Positions 1 through 7,558 of a DNA stretch of 64,000 nucleotides are shown here, one piece after another. Numbering within the stretch: the stretch's first letter is position 1; every line of letters starts with the position of its first letter. Below the pieces are notes generated by a model. The model had not been told where the DNA came from and did no database searches. It saw nothing but the letters and a program-made list of their open reading frames with translations. The position numbers and the translations under genes were made by a program. The stretch covers positions 3,615,502-3,679,501 of the forward strand of contig NZ_OZ244781.1 in assembly GCF_965219595.1 (NCBI RefSeq), written 5' to 3'. The DNA is from Poriferisodalis sp022821985 (GTDB lineage Bacteria; Actinomycetota; Acidimicrobiia; Acidimicrobiales; Poriferisodalaceae).

Positions 1-1154
1 ATGCCGTAGCCACCCGACTCGCCCACCGGCTTGATGACCAGCTCGTCGAGACGGTCGAAGGCCGCCGCGCGCTGATCGGGCTCCCACATCACGTACGTCT
101 CGACGTTGGGCAGGATCGGCGCCTCGCCGAGGTAGTAGCGGATCAGGTCGGTCACGTAGGGGTGGATGGCCTTGTCGTCGGCCACGCCGTTGCCGACGGC
201 ATTGCAGACGGTGACCGTGCCGGCGCGCATGGCGCCGAGCAGCCCCGGCACGCCCAGCGTGGAATCGGGGCGGAACGACACCGGATCGAGAAAGGTGTCG
301 TCGATGCGCCGGTAGATCACGTCCACCGGCACCAGGCCCTCGATAGTGCGCAGGTACACGACATGCTCGTCCACCACCAGGTCGGGCCCCTCCACGAGCT
401 CCACGCCCATCTCCCGGGCCAGGAACGCGTGCTCGAAGTACGCCGAGTTGTAGATGCCCGGCGTCAGGATCACGATGAGCGGCTTCTCGCCGGCCCCCGT
501 GGGCGCCACCGATTCGAGTGCCGTGCGCAGCATGCGGCCGTACTGGCCGACTGGCTCCACGGTGTGGTCTTCCCAGACACGGGGGAACGCTCGGGTCATC
601 GCCGCCCGGTTCTCGATGACGTAGCTGATCCCGCTCGGGTTGCGCAGGTTGTCCTCGAGCACCCGGTACTGGCCCTCGGCATCGCGCACCAGGTCGATGC
701 CGGCGATGACGCAGTGGGCGTCATGCGGCACGCTCACGCCGAACGCGTTGCGCTCGAAGCCGTCCGACGACTGCACCAGCCATGCGGGCACGACGCCGTC
801 GGCCATGGCCGCTCCCTCGCCGGTGTAGATGTCGGCCAGGAACCGGTTCAGCGCGGTGACGCGCTGGGCCAGGCCCCGCTCGATCTCCTGCCACTCGGTT
901 GCGGCGATCAGCCGGGGAAACAGGTCCATCGGCCAGGTCCGCTCGGTGCCCTGCGAATCGCCGTACACCGTGAACGTGATGCCCTGGCGGCGGAACTCCT
1001 CTTCAATGATGCCTTCGCGGCGCCGCAGCTCGGCCACGTCGAAGTTGGAGAAGCGCTCCACGATGGCGGCGTAGAGCGGCCGGACGTTGCCGTCACGATC
1101 GAACGCCTCGTCGTAGGCGAGCTGGTCGGCGTCAGACCTTCGTAGCTCCGCCAT
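1..1154 (-). CDS. Circularly permuted ATP-grasp protein (DUF404/DUF407 type), 3' end outside window
   Basis: The ATG at 1154 opens a frame that stays open to the left edge, giving 384 residues with the C-terminus missing. The N-terminus begins MAELRRSDADQLAYDEAF. Further on it reads LAQRVTALNRFLADIY, then DGFERNAFG and RVLEDNLRNPSGISYV, the order found in circularly permuted ATP-grasp type 2 proteins. Near the edge it reads NAVGNGVADDKAI and ELVIKPVGESGGYG, the glycine-rich ATP loop. Family members are thought to ligate amino acids or peptides, usually beside alpha-E (DUF403) and transglutaminase-like genes, which would lie to the left if present. It follows ligC on the same strand after 59 nt, but nothing suggests a role in aromatic catabolism. 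The family call is confident; the substrate is unknown. Confidence 0.85.
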   Translation of the reverse strand, partial: MAELRRSDADQLAYDEAFDRDGNVRPLYAAIVERFSNFDVAELRRREGIIEEEFRRQGITFTVYGDSQGTERTWPMDLFPRLIAATEWQEIERGLAQRVTALNRFLADIYTGEGAAMADGVVPAWLVQSSDGFERNAFGVSVPHDAHCVIAGIDLVRDAEGQYRVLEDNLRNPSGISYVIENRAAMTRAFPRVWEDHTVEPVGQYGRMLRTALESVAPTGAGEKPLIVILTPGIYNSAYFEHAFLAREMGVELVEGPDLVVDEHVVYLRTIEGLVPVDVIYRRIDDTFLDPVSFRPDSTLGVPGLLGAMRAGTVTVCNAVGNGVADDKAIHPYVTDLIRYYLGEAPILPNVETYVMWEPDQRAAAFDRLDELVIKPVGESGGYG

Positions 1155-1213
1155 GGCCCATTTGATAGCGCGTCACGGGATATGGCGGTGCCATTGTCGG
1201 CCGAACATCGCAA

Positions 1214-2158
1214 TCAGCGCTCGCTCATGGATTTCTCCAGCATGTCGATGGTCTCCATAGCGCCCAGGCATTGCGCGACCGACGCGTTGGGCTCACGGCC
1301 CTCACGGATGGCCGAGATGAACTCGCGGTCTTGCAGTTCGATGCCGTCGTCGGAGATCGCCACACCCGACAGATCCACCGGATTGTCATAGCCGTCCACG
1401 AGGTCGTCGTAGCGGGCGATGTAGGTGCCGTTATTGCAGATGTAGCGGAAGAACGTGCCGAGCGGCCCGTCGTTGTTGAACGACAGCGACAGCGTGCACA
1501 GCGCTCCCGACGGCACGCTCATGCCGATGGTCATGTCCATGGCGATGCCCAGCTCGGGATGGGTGGGCCCTTGCTGCGCCCAGCCTGCGGTGATGCGTTG
1601 GCCTGTCTGGTAGCCGAACAGGTCGACCGTGTGGCACGAGTGATGCCACAGCAGGTGATCGGTCCAGGTGCGCGGCTTGCCGAGCGCGTTGCGGTTCTCG
1701 CGCCGGAAGAAGAACGTCTCGACAACCAGGTGCTGCAACGTCAGCTCGCCGCGTTGGATGCGTTCGTGAATCCACTGATGGCTCGGATTGAAGCGGCGGG
1801 TGTGGCACACCATCGCGGTCACGCCCGTTTCCTGCTGCACACGCACCACGGCTTCGCTGTCGGCAAGGGTGTCGGCCATCGGGATCTCGACCAGCACGTG
1901 CTTGCCCGCGCGCATGGTCTCGATGGCCTGCGCTGCGTGCAGCTGCGTGGGCGTGGCCAGGATGGCCGCGTCAGCGTCGAGCGTCAGCGCCTCGCCCAAG
2001 TCGGTCGTCCACCGCTCGATGCCGAACTCGCTGGCGAAGGCCTCGGTGTCGTCGGCGATGCCACCAGCGAGGGCGACCACCTCGACATCGTCGATGCGCC
2101 GCAGCGCTGCCATGTGCTTGTGCCCGATAGCGCCCTCTCCGGCCAGGATGATCTTCAC
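1214..2158 (-). CDS. ligC: 4-carboxy-2-hydroxymuconate-6-semialdehyde dehydrogenase (LigC)
   Basis: This Gfo/Idh/MocA-type NAD(P)-dependent dehydrogenase has 314 residues, the usual LigC length. It oxidises the hemiacetal of the protocatechuate 4,5-cleavage product to 2-pyrone-4,6-dicarboxylate. The Rossmann motif AGEGAIG sits at residues 6-12, the nucleotide-fold KHVLVEIP at 86-93, and the substrate region HTRRFNPSH at 119-127 and WHHSCHTVD at 171-179. Close agreement with sphingomonad LigC, as I remember it, extends through LSFNNDGPLGTFFRY and GIELQDREFISAIREGREPN. Translation starts at a GTG preceded by GAGGGGAG. It is divergent from ligA across 60 bp, so one promoter region probably serves both arms of the pathway. 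Confidence 0.93.
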   Translation of the reverse strand: MKIILAGEGAIGHKHMAALRRIDDVEVVALAGGIADDTEAFASEFGIERWTTDLGEALTLDADAAILATPTQLHAAQAIETMRAGKHVLVEIPMADTLADSEAVVRVQQETGVTAMVCHTRRFNPSHQWIHERIQRGELTLQHLVVETFFFRRENRNALGKPRTWTDHLLWHHSCHTVDLFGYQTGQRITAGWAQQGPTHPELGIAMDMTIGMSVPSGALCTLSLSFNNDGPLGTFFRYICNNGTYIARYDDLVDGYDNPVDLSGVAISDDGIELQDREFISAIREGREPNASVAQCLGAMETIDMLEKSMSER

Positions 2159-2218
2159 GACGCTCCCCTCTTCGGCTCCCGTGCTCTATCAATAGTCTCG
2201 GATGCGCAAGGAGGTGCC
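2159..2218. promoter_or_regulatory. Divergent ligC / ligA promoter region
   Basis: This 60-bp gap separates the GTG of ligC from the ATG of ligA. Its only AT-rich core is CTATCAATAG at 2186-2195, an interrupted inverted repeat (CTAT, CA, ATAG). It could supply back-to-back -10 elements (TATCAA rightwards, TATTGA leftwards) or an operator. The ligA Shine-Dalgarno AAGGAGG lies at 2208-2214. No regulator gene is next to it. Promoter assignment is by eye. Confidence 0.4.
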
Positions 2219-2668
2219 ATGGCACGGGCACGTGACTACGACGACATCCCGGGCACCTACGTCTTCGACGGTCGCAGATCGCAGCAGGGTTACCAGCTGA
2301 ACATGTTCTGCATGAGCCTGAACGCCGAAGCCAACCGGGAACGATTTCGGGCAGACGAGCGTGCCTACCTGGACGGCTTCGACCTGACATCGCAACAGCG
2401 CCGAGCGGTCCTCGAACGGGACTGGCTGGGCATGCTCCAGCTCGGCGGCAACATCTACTACACGTTCAAGCTGGCTGCGCTTGACGGCCTGTCCATGCAG
2501 GATGTCGGCGGTGCCATGTCAGGCGTCAGCGGCGGGGAGTTCAACCAGATGATGATCGACGGCGGTCGCCCGGTCGACGGCAACCGCCGCACCGGCGAGT
2601 TTCCTGCGGATCAGAGCCCCGAGCCGCAGAGCCCTGAAATACGCAGCACAGCGGGGCACAGCTCATGA
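2219..2668 (+). CDS. ligA: Protocatechuate 4,5-dioxygenase alpha (small) subunit LigA
   Basis: The 149-residue protein matches the LigA fold: it begins MARARDYDDIPGTYVFDG, then reads GYQLNMFCMSLN and ends its conserved part with the GGNIYYTFKLAALDG and MSGVS helices. LigA caps the active site of the extradiol dioxygenase and has no iron ligands of its own. The open frame extends about 950 nt further upstream, but the ATG at 2219 has AAGGAGG four bases before it and matches the family N-terminus. The last 30 or so residues form a Pro/Ser-rich tail not needed for the fold. Its TGA overlaps the ATG of ligB by four bases (ATGA), so subunits should be made in a coupled, near 1:1 ratio. Confidence 0.92.
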   Translation: MARARDYDDIPGTYVFDGRRSQQGYQLNMFCMSLNAEANRERFRADERAYLDGFDLTSQQRRAVLERDWLGMLQLGGNIYYTFKLAALDGLSMQDVGGAMSGVSGGEFNQMMIDGGRPVDGNRRTGEFPADQSPEPQSPEIRSTAGHSS

Positions 2669-3522
2669 CCACAATCGTCGGTGGCATCGGCACATCGCAC
2701 GTGCCCGCCGTCGGAGCCGCCATCGACAACGGCAAGCAGGAAGAGCCGTACTGGCGGCCGTACTTCGACAAGATCCAGCCTGCACGCGAGTGGATGGCCG
2801 CCGAGCAGCCCGACGTCTGCATCATCGTCTACAACGACCACGCCTCGGCCTTCTCGTTGCAGCTCATCCCGACGTTCGCTGTCGGCGTGGCGGCCGAGTA
2901 CCAGCCTGCCGACGAGGGCTACGGCCCCCGCCAGGTGCCGGCCGTGCAGGGCCATCCCGAACTGGCTTGGCATCTCGCCGAATCGCTGATCGGCGACGAG
3001 TTCGACATCACCATCGTCAACGAGATGGACGTCGACCACGGCCTGACGGTTCCGCTCTCGGTGATGTACGGCCAGCCCCACGCCTGGCCATGCCGGGTCA
3101 TTCCGATCTGCGTCAACGTGATCCAGTACCCGCCCCCGTCGGGCAAGCGATGCCTCAGCCTCGGGCGGGCCATCCGGCGAGCGCTCGACAGCTACGAGGG
3201 ATTGGCTGCGGAAGGGCTGCGGGTGGCCGTTTTCGGCACGGGCGGCATGTCGCACCAGCTGCAGGGCGAACGGGCGGGCCTCGTCAATGCAGACTTCGAC
3301 ACAGCGTTCATGGACGAGTTGGTCGCCGAGCCCGACGCCGGCTGCCTGCGCCCGCACACCGAGTACATCCGCGAGGCGGGCTCAGAGGGCATCGAGTTGG
3401 TGATGTGGTTCGTGATGCGCGGCGTGCTCGACGAAAGGGTCGACGAGGTGTTCCGCATGAACCACGTGCCCACCTCCAACACCAGCAACGGCCTGCTGAT
3501 CCTGCAGAACGCAAGAGGCTGA
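2665..3522 (+). CDS. ligB: Protocatechuate 4,5-dioxygenase beta (catalytic) subunit LigB
   Basis: This Fe(II) extradiol dioxygenase subunit opens protocatechuate between C4 and C5, giving 4-carboxy-2-hydroxymuconate-6-semialdehyde. At 285 residues it fits class III (LigB-type) enzymes. The N-terminus GGIGTSHVP carries His12, YNDHASAF carries His59, and GIELVMW carries Glu244, the expected 2-His-1-carboxylate iron ligands. FGTGGMSHQL carries His197, the family's second-sphere base. It starts inside the ligA stop codon. It converges on pobA; the 89-bp gap between them repeats the 14-mer GCAAGAGGCTGAGC (3511-3524 and 3596-3609) but shows no clear terminator. Confidence 0.93.
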   Translation: MTTIVGGIGTSHVPAVGAAIDNGKQEEPYWRPYFDKIQPAREWMAAEQPDVCIIVYNDHASAFSLQLIPTFAVGVAAEYQPADEGYGPRQVPAVQGHPELAWHLAESLIGDEFDITIVNEMDVDHGLTVPLSVMYGQPHAWPCRVIPICVNVIQYPPPSGKRCLSLGRAIRRALDSYEGLAAEGLRVAVFGTGGMSHQLQGERAGLVNADFDTAFMDELVAEPDAGCLRPHTEYIREAGSEGIELVMWFVMRGVLDERVDEVFRMNHVPTSNTSNGLLILQNARG

Positions 3523-3611
3523 GCCGCTAGGCGAAGCCGTGGCCCGAGCGGCCCGTGAGCCCGTATCGAATCGAGACTGGGAACAAGAGCGGGAAGCAAG
3601 AGGCTGAGCGC

Positions 3612-4784
3612 CTAGCTCTCCAGCGGCAGGCCCACGTACTGCTCAGCGAAGGCGATCTGCGCCGATGGCGACGTGGACAGGTGGTACAGCTCCTGCTCCT
3701 GCGCGCGCTGGTCGAAGTCGCTCATGTCGGGGAACCGGTGCAGCAGCATCGTGAGCGACCAGCTGAACCGCATGGCCCCCCAAACGCGCCGCAGCGCCAT
3801 TGCTGAGTAGCTGTCGAGGTAGCCGTCGTCGCCCCGCTCGTAGTGATCGGCGAAGGCTCGAGCCAGGTAGTGCACGTCGGAGATCGCCAGGTTCAGACCC
3901 TTGGCGCCGGTCGGAGGCACGATGTGCGCCGCATCGCCGGCAAGGAACAGATTGCCGTAGCGCATCGGCTCGGAGGCGAAGCTGCGCAGCGGCGCAATCG
4001 ACTTCTCGATCGAGGGCCCGGTCTGGATCTGTGCTGCCTTGTCGGCCGGGATGCGAGCCAGCAGCTCGGTCCAGAAACGATCATCGGGCCAGTCGTCGAC
4101 CGTGTCGGTGAGCGGGCACTGCACGTAGTACCGGCTCAGCATCGGGTTCCGCATGCTGCACAGCGCGAAACCCCGCTGATGGTTGGCGTACAGCAAGTGC
4201 GGCAGCGGCGGGGTTTCCGAGAGGATGCCGAGCCAGCCGAAGGGATAATCCTTCTCGAACTCGGTGCGGACGCCGGCCGGGATGACGGCGCGGCTCACGC
4301 CGTGAGAGCCGTCGCAGCCGGCCACGAAGTCGCAGTCGATGCGCTCGCTGACACCGTTGGCCACGAAGGTCACCGACGGCCGGCGGGCGGGGTCGCTGAT
4401 CTGTACGTCGTGGGCCTCGAAGACGATCGTGTTGCCGGCTGCGTCCGCAGCCTCGTAGAGGTCTTCCTGGATGTTCGTCTGGCCGTAGGCCATCATCCGG
4501 CGCCCGATCAGCCGCTGCGAGTCGATCGACAGCATCTCCGAGCCGCGCCAGGCGATGTTGATCGTGTCGTGAACCTGTCCCTCGCGGTCCATGCGGTCGC
4601 CCAGCCCGGCGTTGCGCAGGATCTCCACCGAGCCCCACTCGAGGACGCCGGCACGGATGCGGCCCAGCACATAGGCACGCGACTGCTGCTCGAGCACGAC
4701 GTGTTCGATGCCTGCCCTGCCCAGCAGGTGTGAGAGCAGCGTCCCGGCCGGGCCGGCGCCCACGATGATGACCTGGGTGTTCAT
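3612..4784 (-). CDS. pobA: 4-hydroxybenzoate 3-monooxygenase (PobA)
   Basis: This FAD-dependent aromatic hydroxylase has 390 residues, close to the family norm of about 390-395. It converts 4-hydroxybenzoate to protocatechuate and so feeds LigAB. It begins MNTQVIIVGAGPAG (FAD dinucleotide fold). GRIRAGVLEWGS carries the family arginine near residue 44, GCDGSHGVSR is the DG motif, and GDAAHIVPPTGAKGLNLA is the second FAD/substrate motif. A GTG lies three bases upstream of the ATG at 4784, but the ATG is seven bases from GAGGA and restores the typical N-terminus. It lies 91 nt after ligI on the same strand; a TATTCT near 4845-4850 could give it its own promoter. Confidence 0.94.
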   Translation of the reverse strand: MNTQVIIVGAGPAGTLLSHLLGRAGIEHVVLEQQSRAYVLGRIRAGVLEWGSVEILRNAGLGDRMDREGQVHDTINIAWRGSEMLSIDSQRLIGRRMMAYGQTNIQEDLYEAADAAGNTIVFEAHDVQISDPARRPSVTFVANGVSERIDCDFVAGCDGSHGVSRAVIPAGVRTEFEKDYPFGWLGILSETPPLPHLLYANHQRGFALCSMRNPMLSRYYVQCPLTDTVDDWPDDRFWTELLARIPADKAAQIQTGPSIEKSIAPLRSFASEPMRYGNLFLAGDAAHIVPPTGAKGLNLAISDVHYLARAFADHYERGDDGYLDSYSAMALRRVWGAMRFSWSLTMLLHRFPDMSDFDQRAQEQELYHLSTSPSAQIAFAEQYVGLPLES

Positions 4785-4875
4785 CACTGCATCCTCGTCG
4801 CGGGCTTGCGTCGCTCGTCCCGCTGGATCGGTCAGTCGGGCGGAGAATAGTGGTGCTCGCTCGCGGGCTCAGCCG

Positions 4876-5751
4876 CTAGCCGAAGTCGTAGAGCGTCTCG
4901 GGATTGCTGACCAGGATCCGGTTGCGAGTCGACTCGTCGGGCGCGAACGCGGCCAGCACGTCGACGAGATCGCCGTCGTCAGGCATGTGGCGCACATTGG
5001 GATGCGGCCAGTCGCTGCCCCACAGGATGCGCTCGGGCGCGGCCGCGATCAGCGCCTGGGCATAGGGCACGACATCGTCGTACGGCAGGGTCCCCTCGGC
5101 AGTGAGCCGCTCGGCGCCCGACACCTTCACCCATGCCCGCTCGTCGCGCATCAGCTCGAGCAGGGCTTCGAACGGCTCCTGGCCGAGGCCGGCTGTTGCA
5201 TCGACGCGGGCCATGTGGTCGATCACGTACGGGCAGGGCATCCGGTCGAGCAGTTCGCCGTAGTGCGGCAGGTCTTTCGCGTCGAAGTGCAGCACGATGT
5301 GCCAGCCGAAGGGCTGCACCCGGTCGACCAGCCGCCAAAACAGCTCAAGGTCGGGTGCGCCGCCGAGGTGGGCGACGAAGTTGAAGCGGGTGCCGCGCAC
5401 CCCGGCGTCGTGCAGGGCACCGATGTCGGCATCGCCGAACGACTCATCGATCATCGCGACACCGGCATATCGGCCGTTTCCCCGCACGAGCGCATCCACC
5501 ATGGCGGCATTGTCGGTGCCGTGGCAGCTCGCCTGCACGAAAACTGCTCGCGACAGCCCTAAGCGCTCCTGCAGCACCTCGAAGTCTTCGATGCCAGCAT
5601 CGGGCGGCGTGTAGGTGGCCTCGGGGGCGAAGGGGAACCGGTGCGAGGGGCCGAACACGTGGCAGTGCGCGTCGGTTGCCCCCGGCGGCGGCGTGAACGC
5701 CGTCGGCGAATGCGGCGAGGGGTGAGGCGGCAGGATCGTGGGCGCTGTCAC
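4876..5751 (-). CDS. ligI: 2-pyrone-4,6-dicarboxylate lactonase (LigI)
   Basis: This cog3618-type amidohydrolase of 291 residues hydrolyses 2-pyrone-4,6-dicarboxylate to the open-chain 4-oxalomesaconate/4-carboxy-2-hydroxymuconate. TDAHCHVFGP at residues 26-35 carries the HxH-type beta-strand-1 motif. GVRGTRFNFV and HIVLHFDAKD follow, then YVIDHMAR, and GSDWPHPN near residue 248 carries the catalytic aspartate of the family. The GTG start overlaps the ligU stop as GTGA, so it is translationally coupled. The N-terminus is about 20 residues longer (Pro/His/Ser-rich) than the minimal enzyme. Assignment rests on motifs plus the pathway context. Confidence 0.93.
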   Translation of the reverse strand: MTAPTILPPHPSPHSPTAFTPPPGATDAHCHVFGPSHRFPFAPEATYTPPDAGIEDFEVLQERLGLSRAVFVQASCHGTDNAAMVDALVRGNGRYAGVAMIDESFGDADIGALHDAGVRGTRFNFVAHLGGAPDLELFWRLVDRVQPFGWHIVLHFDAKDLPHYGELLDRMPCPYVIDHMARVDATAGLGQEPFEALLELMRDERAWVKVSGAERLTAEGTLPYDDVVPYAQALIAAAPERILWGSDWPHPNVRHMPDDGDLVDVLAAFAPDESTRNRILVSNPETLYDFG

Positions 5752-6878
5752 GCGCGCCCTTGGTGTGACGCGCTCGTCGGAAACGCTGGGCTCTTGGGGA
5801 ATACCAGGCCGTCGAACAGCTTGCGGGCAGTGCGAACGATGCCGGACCGCCCCACGACCGGGCCTGCAGGGCCATCGGCAAGCTCGACTCGGGCGGCAAA
5901 GGTGCCCGTCGGGTGCTCGATCTGCACTAGGTCGGGGTCGTCGCCGGGTTCGAGCAGATCCGATCCGACGCCTCCCGGGAGCCGCAGCGCGGTGGCCACG
6001 CTTACCGCACCCAGCACGCCGATGGCGTCATGGCACCGGTGCGGGATGAAGGTGCGGGTGCAGATGCTCCCGCCGGCGCGGGGCGCGGACACCAGCGTCA
6101 TCTTCGGCACGGTCATGGTGCTGACGTCGCCCAGGTTCATCAGCTCGCCGGCCCGCAGGCGGATGTTCTCCAAGCGTCGCCGGAACAGCTCGTTGGCCTC
6201 AAGCGCGGCTGGCGATTCGTCGCCGGCGATGCCCAGAGCAGCCGCCCGGAGCACAACCGTGGGCATGCCGTTGTCGATGCAGGTTGCTTCGATGCCGTCG
6301 ATCACATCGGCGATGGCACCGGTTGGCAGCAGCGCCCCACATGTCGAACCCGCCGTGGCCTCGAAGTCGAGCTGGACCTCGGCCGCCGTTCCGGGAACCC
6401 CCGAGATCGCCGTGTCGCCGTCATAGGCGGGGAGGCCGGCGTCCAGCGGGAACGTGGCTGTCGCCACCGAGTCGCTGTTCACCATGCGTATCCGCACATG
6501 CGCCTCGTCGCCAGCGATTTCAATGAGCCTGCGCTCCATCGCGAACTGCCCGACTCCGGCCAGCAGGTTGCCGCAGTTCTGCTGATCACCCACCGAGCCG
6601 TCGTCGACACCGACCTGCAGGAACAGGTAGTCCACATCGATCTCGGGCTCTGCCGACCGTGACACCACAGCAACCTTGGAGGTCAGCGGGTGCGCGCCGC
6701 CGATACCGTCGATCTGGCGCGGATCGGGCGAGCCCATCACTCGCGCCAGCAGCGAATCACGCTCGTCGGGGTCGTCGGGCAGCTCGCCGGCGACGAAGTA
6801 AGCGCCCTTGGAGGTGCCGCCCCGCATGACCATGCAGCGAACGCCCGAGGCTGCCAGATCATGAGGGCCTGCGCTCAC
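5748..6878 (-). CDS. ligU: 4-oxalomesaconate tautomerase, PrpF/LigU-type isomerase
   Basis: This PrpF-family isomerase of 376 residues shows the paired diaminopimelate-epimerase-like halves: VMRGGTSKGAYF near the N-terminus, GSPDPRQIDGIGGAHPLTSKVAVV, NCGNLLAGVG, GALLPTG, and PRAGGSICTRTFIPHRCHDAIGV near the C-terminus. In the lig pathway LigU (GalD in gallate catabolism) moves a double bond in 4-oxalomesaconate so that LigJ can hydrate it. The frame is open about 135 nt further upstream, but the GTG at 6878 overlaps the ligK stop as GTGA and brings the conserved motif to the expected distance from the start. A paralogue lies at 11082-12182. The position between ligK and ligI makes the 4-oxalomesaconate substrate likely. 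Confidence 0.88.
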   Translation of the reverse strand: MSAGPHDLAASGVRCMVMRGGTSKGAYFVAGELPDDPDERDSLLARVMGSPDPRQIDGIGGAHPLTSKVAVVSRSAEPEIDVDYLFLQVGVDDGSVGDQQNCGNLLAGVGQFAMERRLIEIAGDEAHVRIRMVNSDSVATATFPLDAGLPAYDGDTAISGVPGTAAEVQLDFEATAGSTCGALLPTGAIADVIDGIEATCIDNGMPTVVLRAAALGIAGDESPAALEANELFRRRLENIRLRAGELMNLGDVSTMTVPKMTLVSAPRAGGSICTRTFIPHRCHDAIGVLGAVSVATALRLPGGVGSDLLEPGDDPDLVQIEHPTGTFAARVELADGPAGPVVGRSGIVRTARKLFDGLVFPKSPAFPTSASHQGRA

Positions 6879-7558
6879 TCGATCCACTCCACGCCGAGGT
6901 CGATCAGCTTCTGGCGCAGCCCGTACATCTCGAGTCCCAGCTCGCCGGCTTGCAGGCGTGCCCGAGTACCGGCCTCGCTGTCGAGCCGGGCGTTGGACTG
7001 CTCCAATGCCCACGCTGCCTCGGCGCGGGGCACAGTCACCACGCCGTCGTCGTCACCGCAGATCACGTCGCCCGGCTCGATGATGACGCCGTTGATGCTG
7101 ATCGGCACGTTCACCGAACCTGGCGTGTTCTTGACCGTGCCCTCGCACGAGATGTGCCGGGTCCACACCGCGAAGCCCATGGCCCGCAGATCCAGGGTGT
7201 CTCGGACGCCAGCGTCCATTACCAAGCCCACGACGCCGTGAGCCATGAGCGACGACGCCAGCAGATCACCGAACATGCCGTGTGTGGACGGCGCCGTGTT
7301 GGTGACCACGAGCAGGTCGCCCGGCTCGCATACCTCCACGGCGGCGTGAATCATGATGTTGTCGCCGGGATGCGACAGCACCGTCACTGCCGAGCCGGCA
7401 ACCCGTGTGCCCTGCTGGATAGGCCGCAGATCGGGACCGAGATAGCCGCGGCGGCCGATTGCCTCGTGCACGGTGGCGGTGCCGGCCTTGCCGAGCCCCG
7501 CGATGACGTCGGGGTCGGCCCGCTCGATGGTGCGCTTCACGATGTGTTGGGCTGCCAT
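6875..7558 (-). CDS. ligK: 4-carboxy-4-hydroxy-2-oxoadipate aldolase, RraA-like (LigK)
   Basis: This class II, metal-dependent pyruvate aldolase of the RraA-like fold has 227 residues and cleaves 4-carboxy-4-hydroxy-2-oxoadipate to pyruvate and oxaloacetate, the last pathway step. ATVHEAIGRRGYLGPDLRPI and GDNIMIHAAVEVCEPGDLLVV are typical of the family. FGDLLASS with LVMDAGVRDTLDL supplies the conserved Gly, Asp and Arg119-Asp120 that bind metal and pyruvate. There are two tandem ATGs (7561 and 7558). The first overlaps the ligJ stop as ATGA; the second sits a little further from GGGAGGG and is used here. The frame extends upstream inside ligJ, but that part is a shadow. Confidence 0.92.
   Translation of the reverse strand: MAAQHIVKRTIERADPDVIAGLGKAGTATVHEAIGRRGYLGPDLRPIQQGTRVAGSAVTVLSHPGDNIMIHAAVEVCEPGDLLVVTNTAPSTHGMFGDLLASSLMAHGVVGLVMDAGVRDTLDLRAMGFAVWTRHISCEGTVKNTPGSVNVPISINGVIIEPGDVICGDDDGVVTVPRAEAAWALEQSNARLDSEAGTRARLQAGELGLEMYGLRQKLIDLGVEWIE

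Noticed and set aside
162..1145. 327-codon plus-strand frame at the left edge
   Set aside because: It is antisense to the ATP-grasp gene, which has clear family motifs; the plus-strand product is a His/Arg/Ala-rich shadow.
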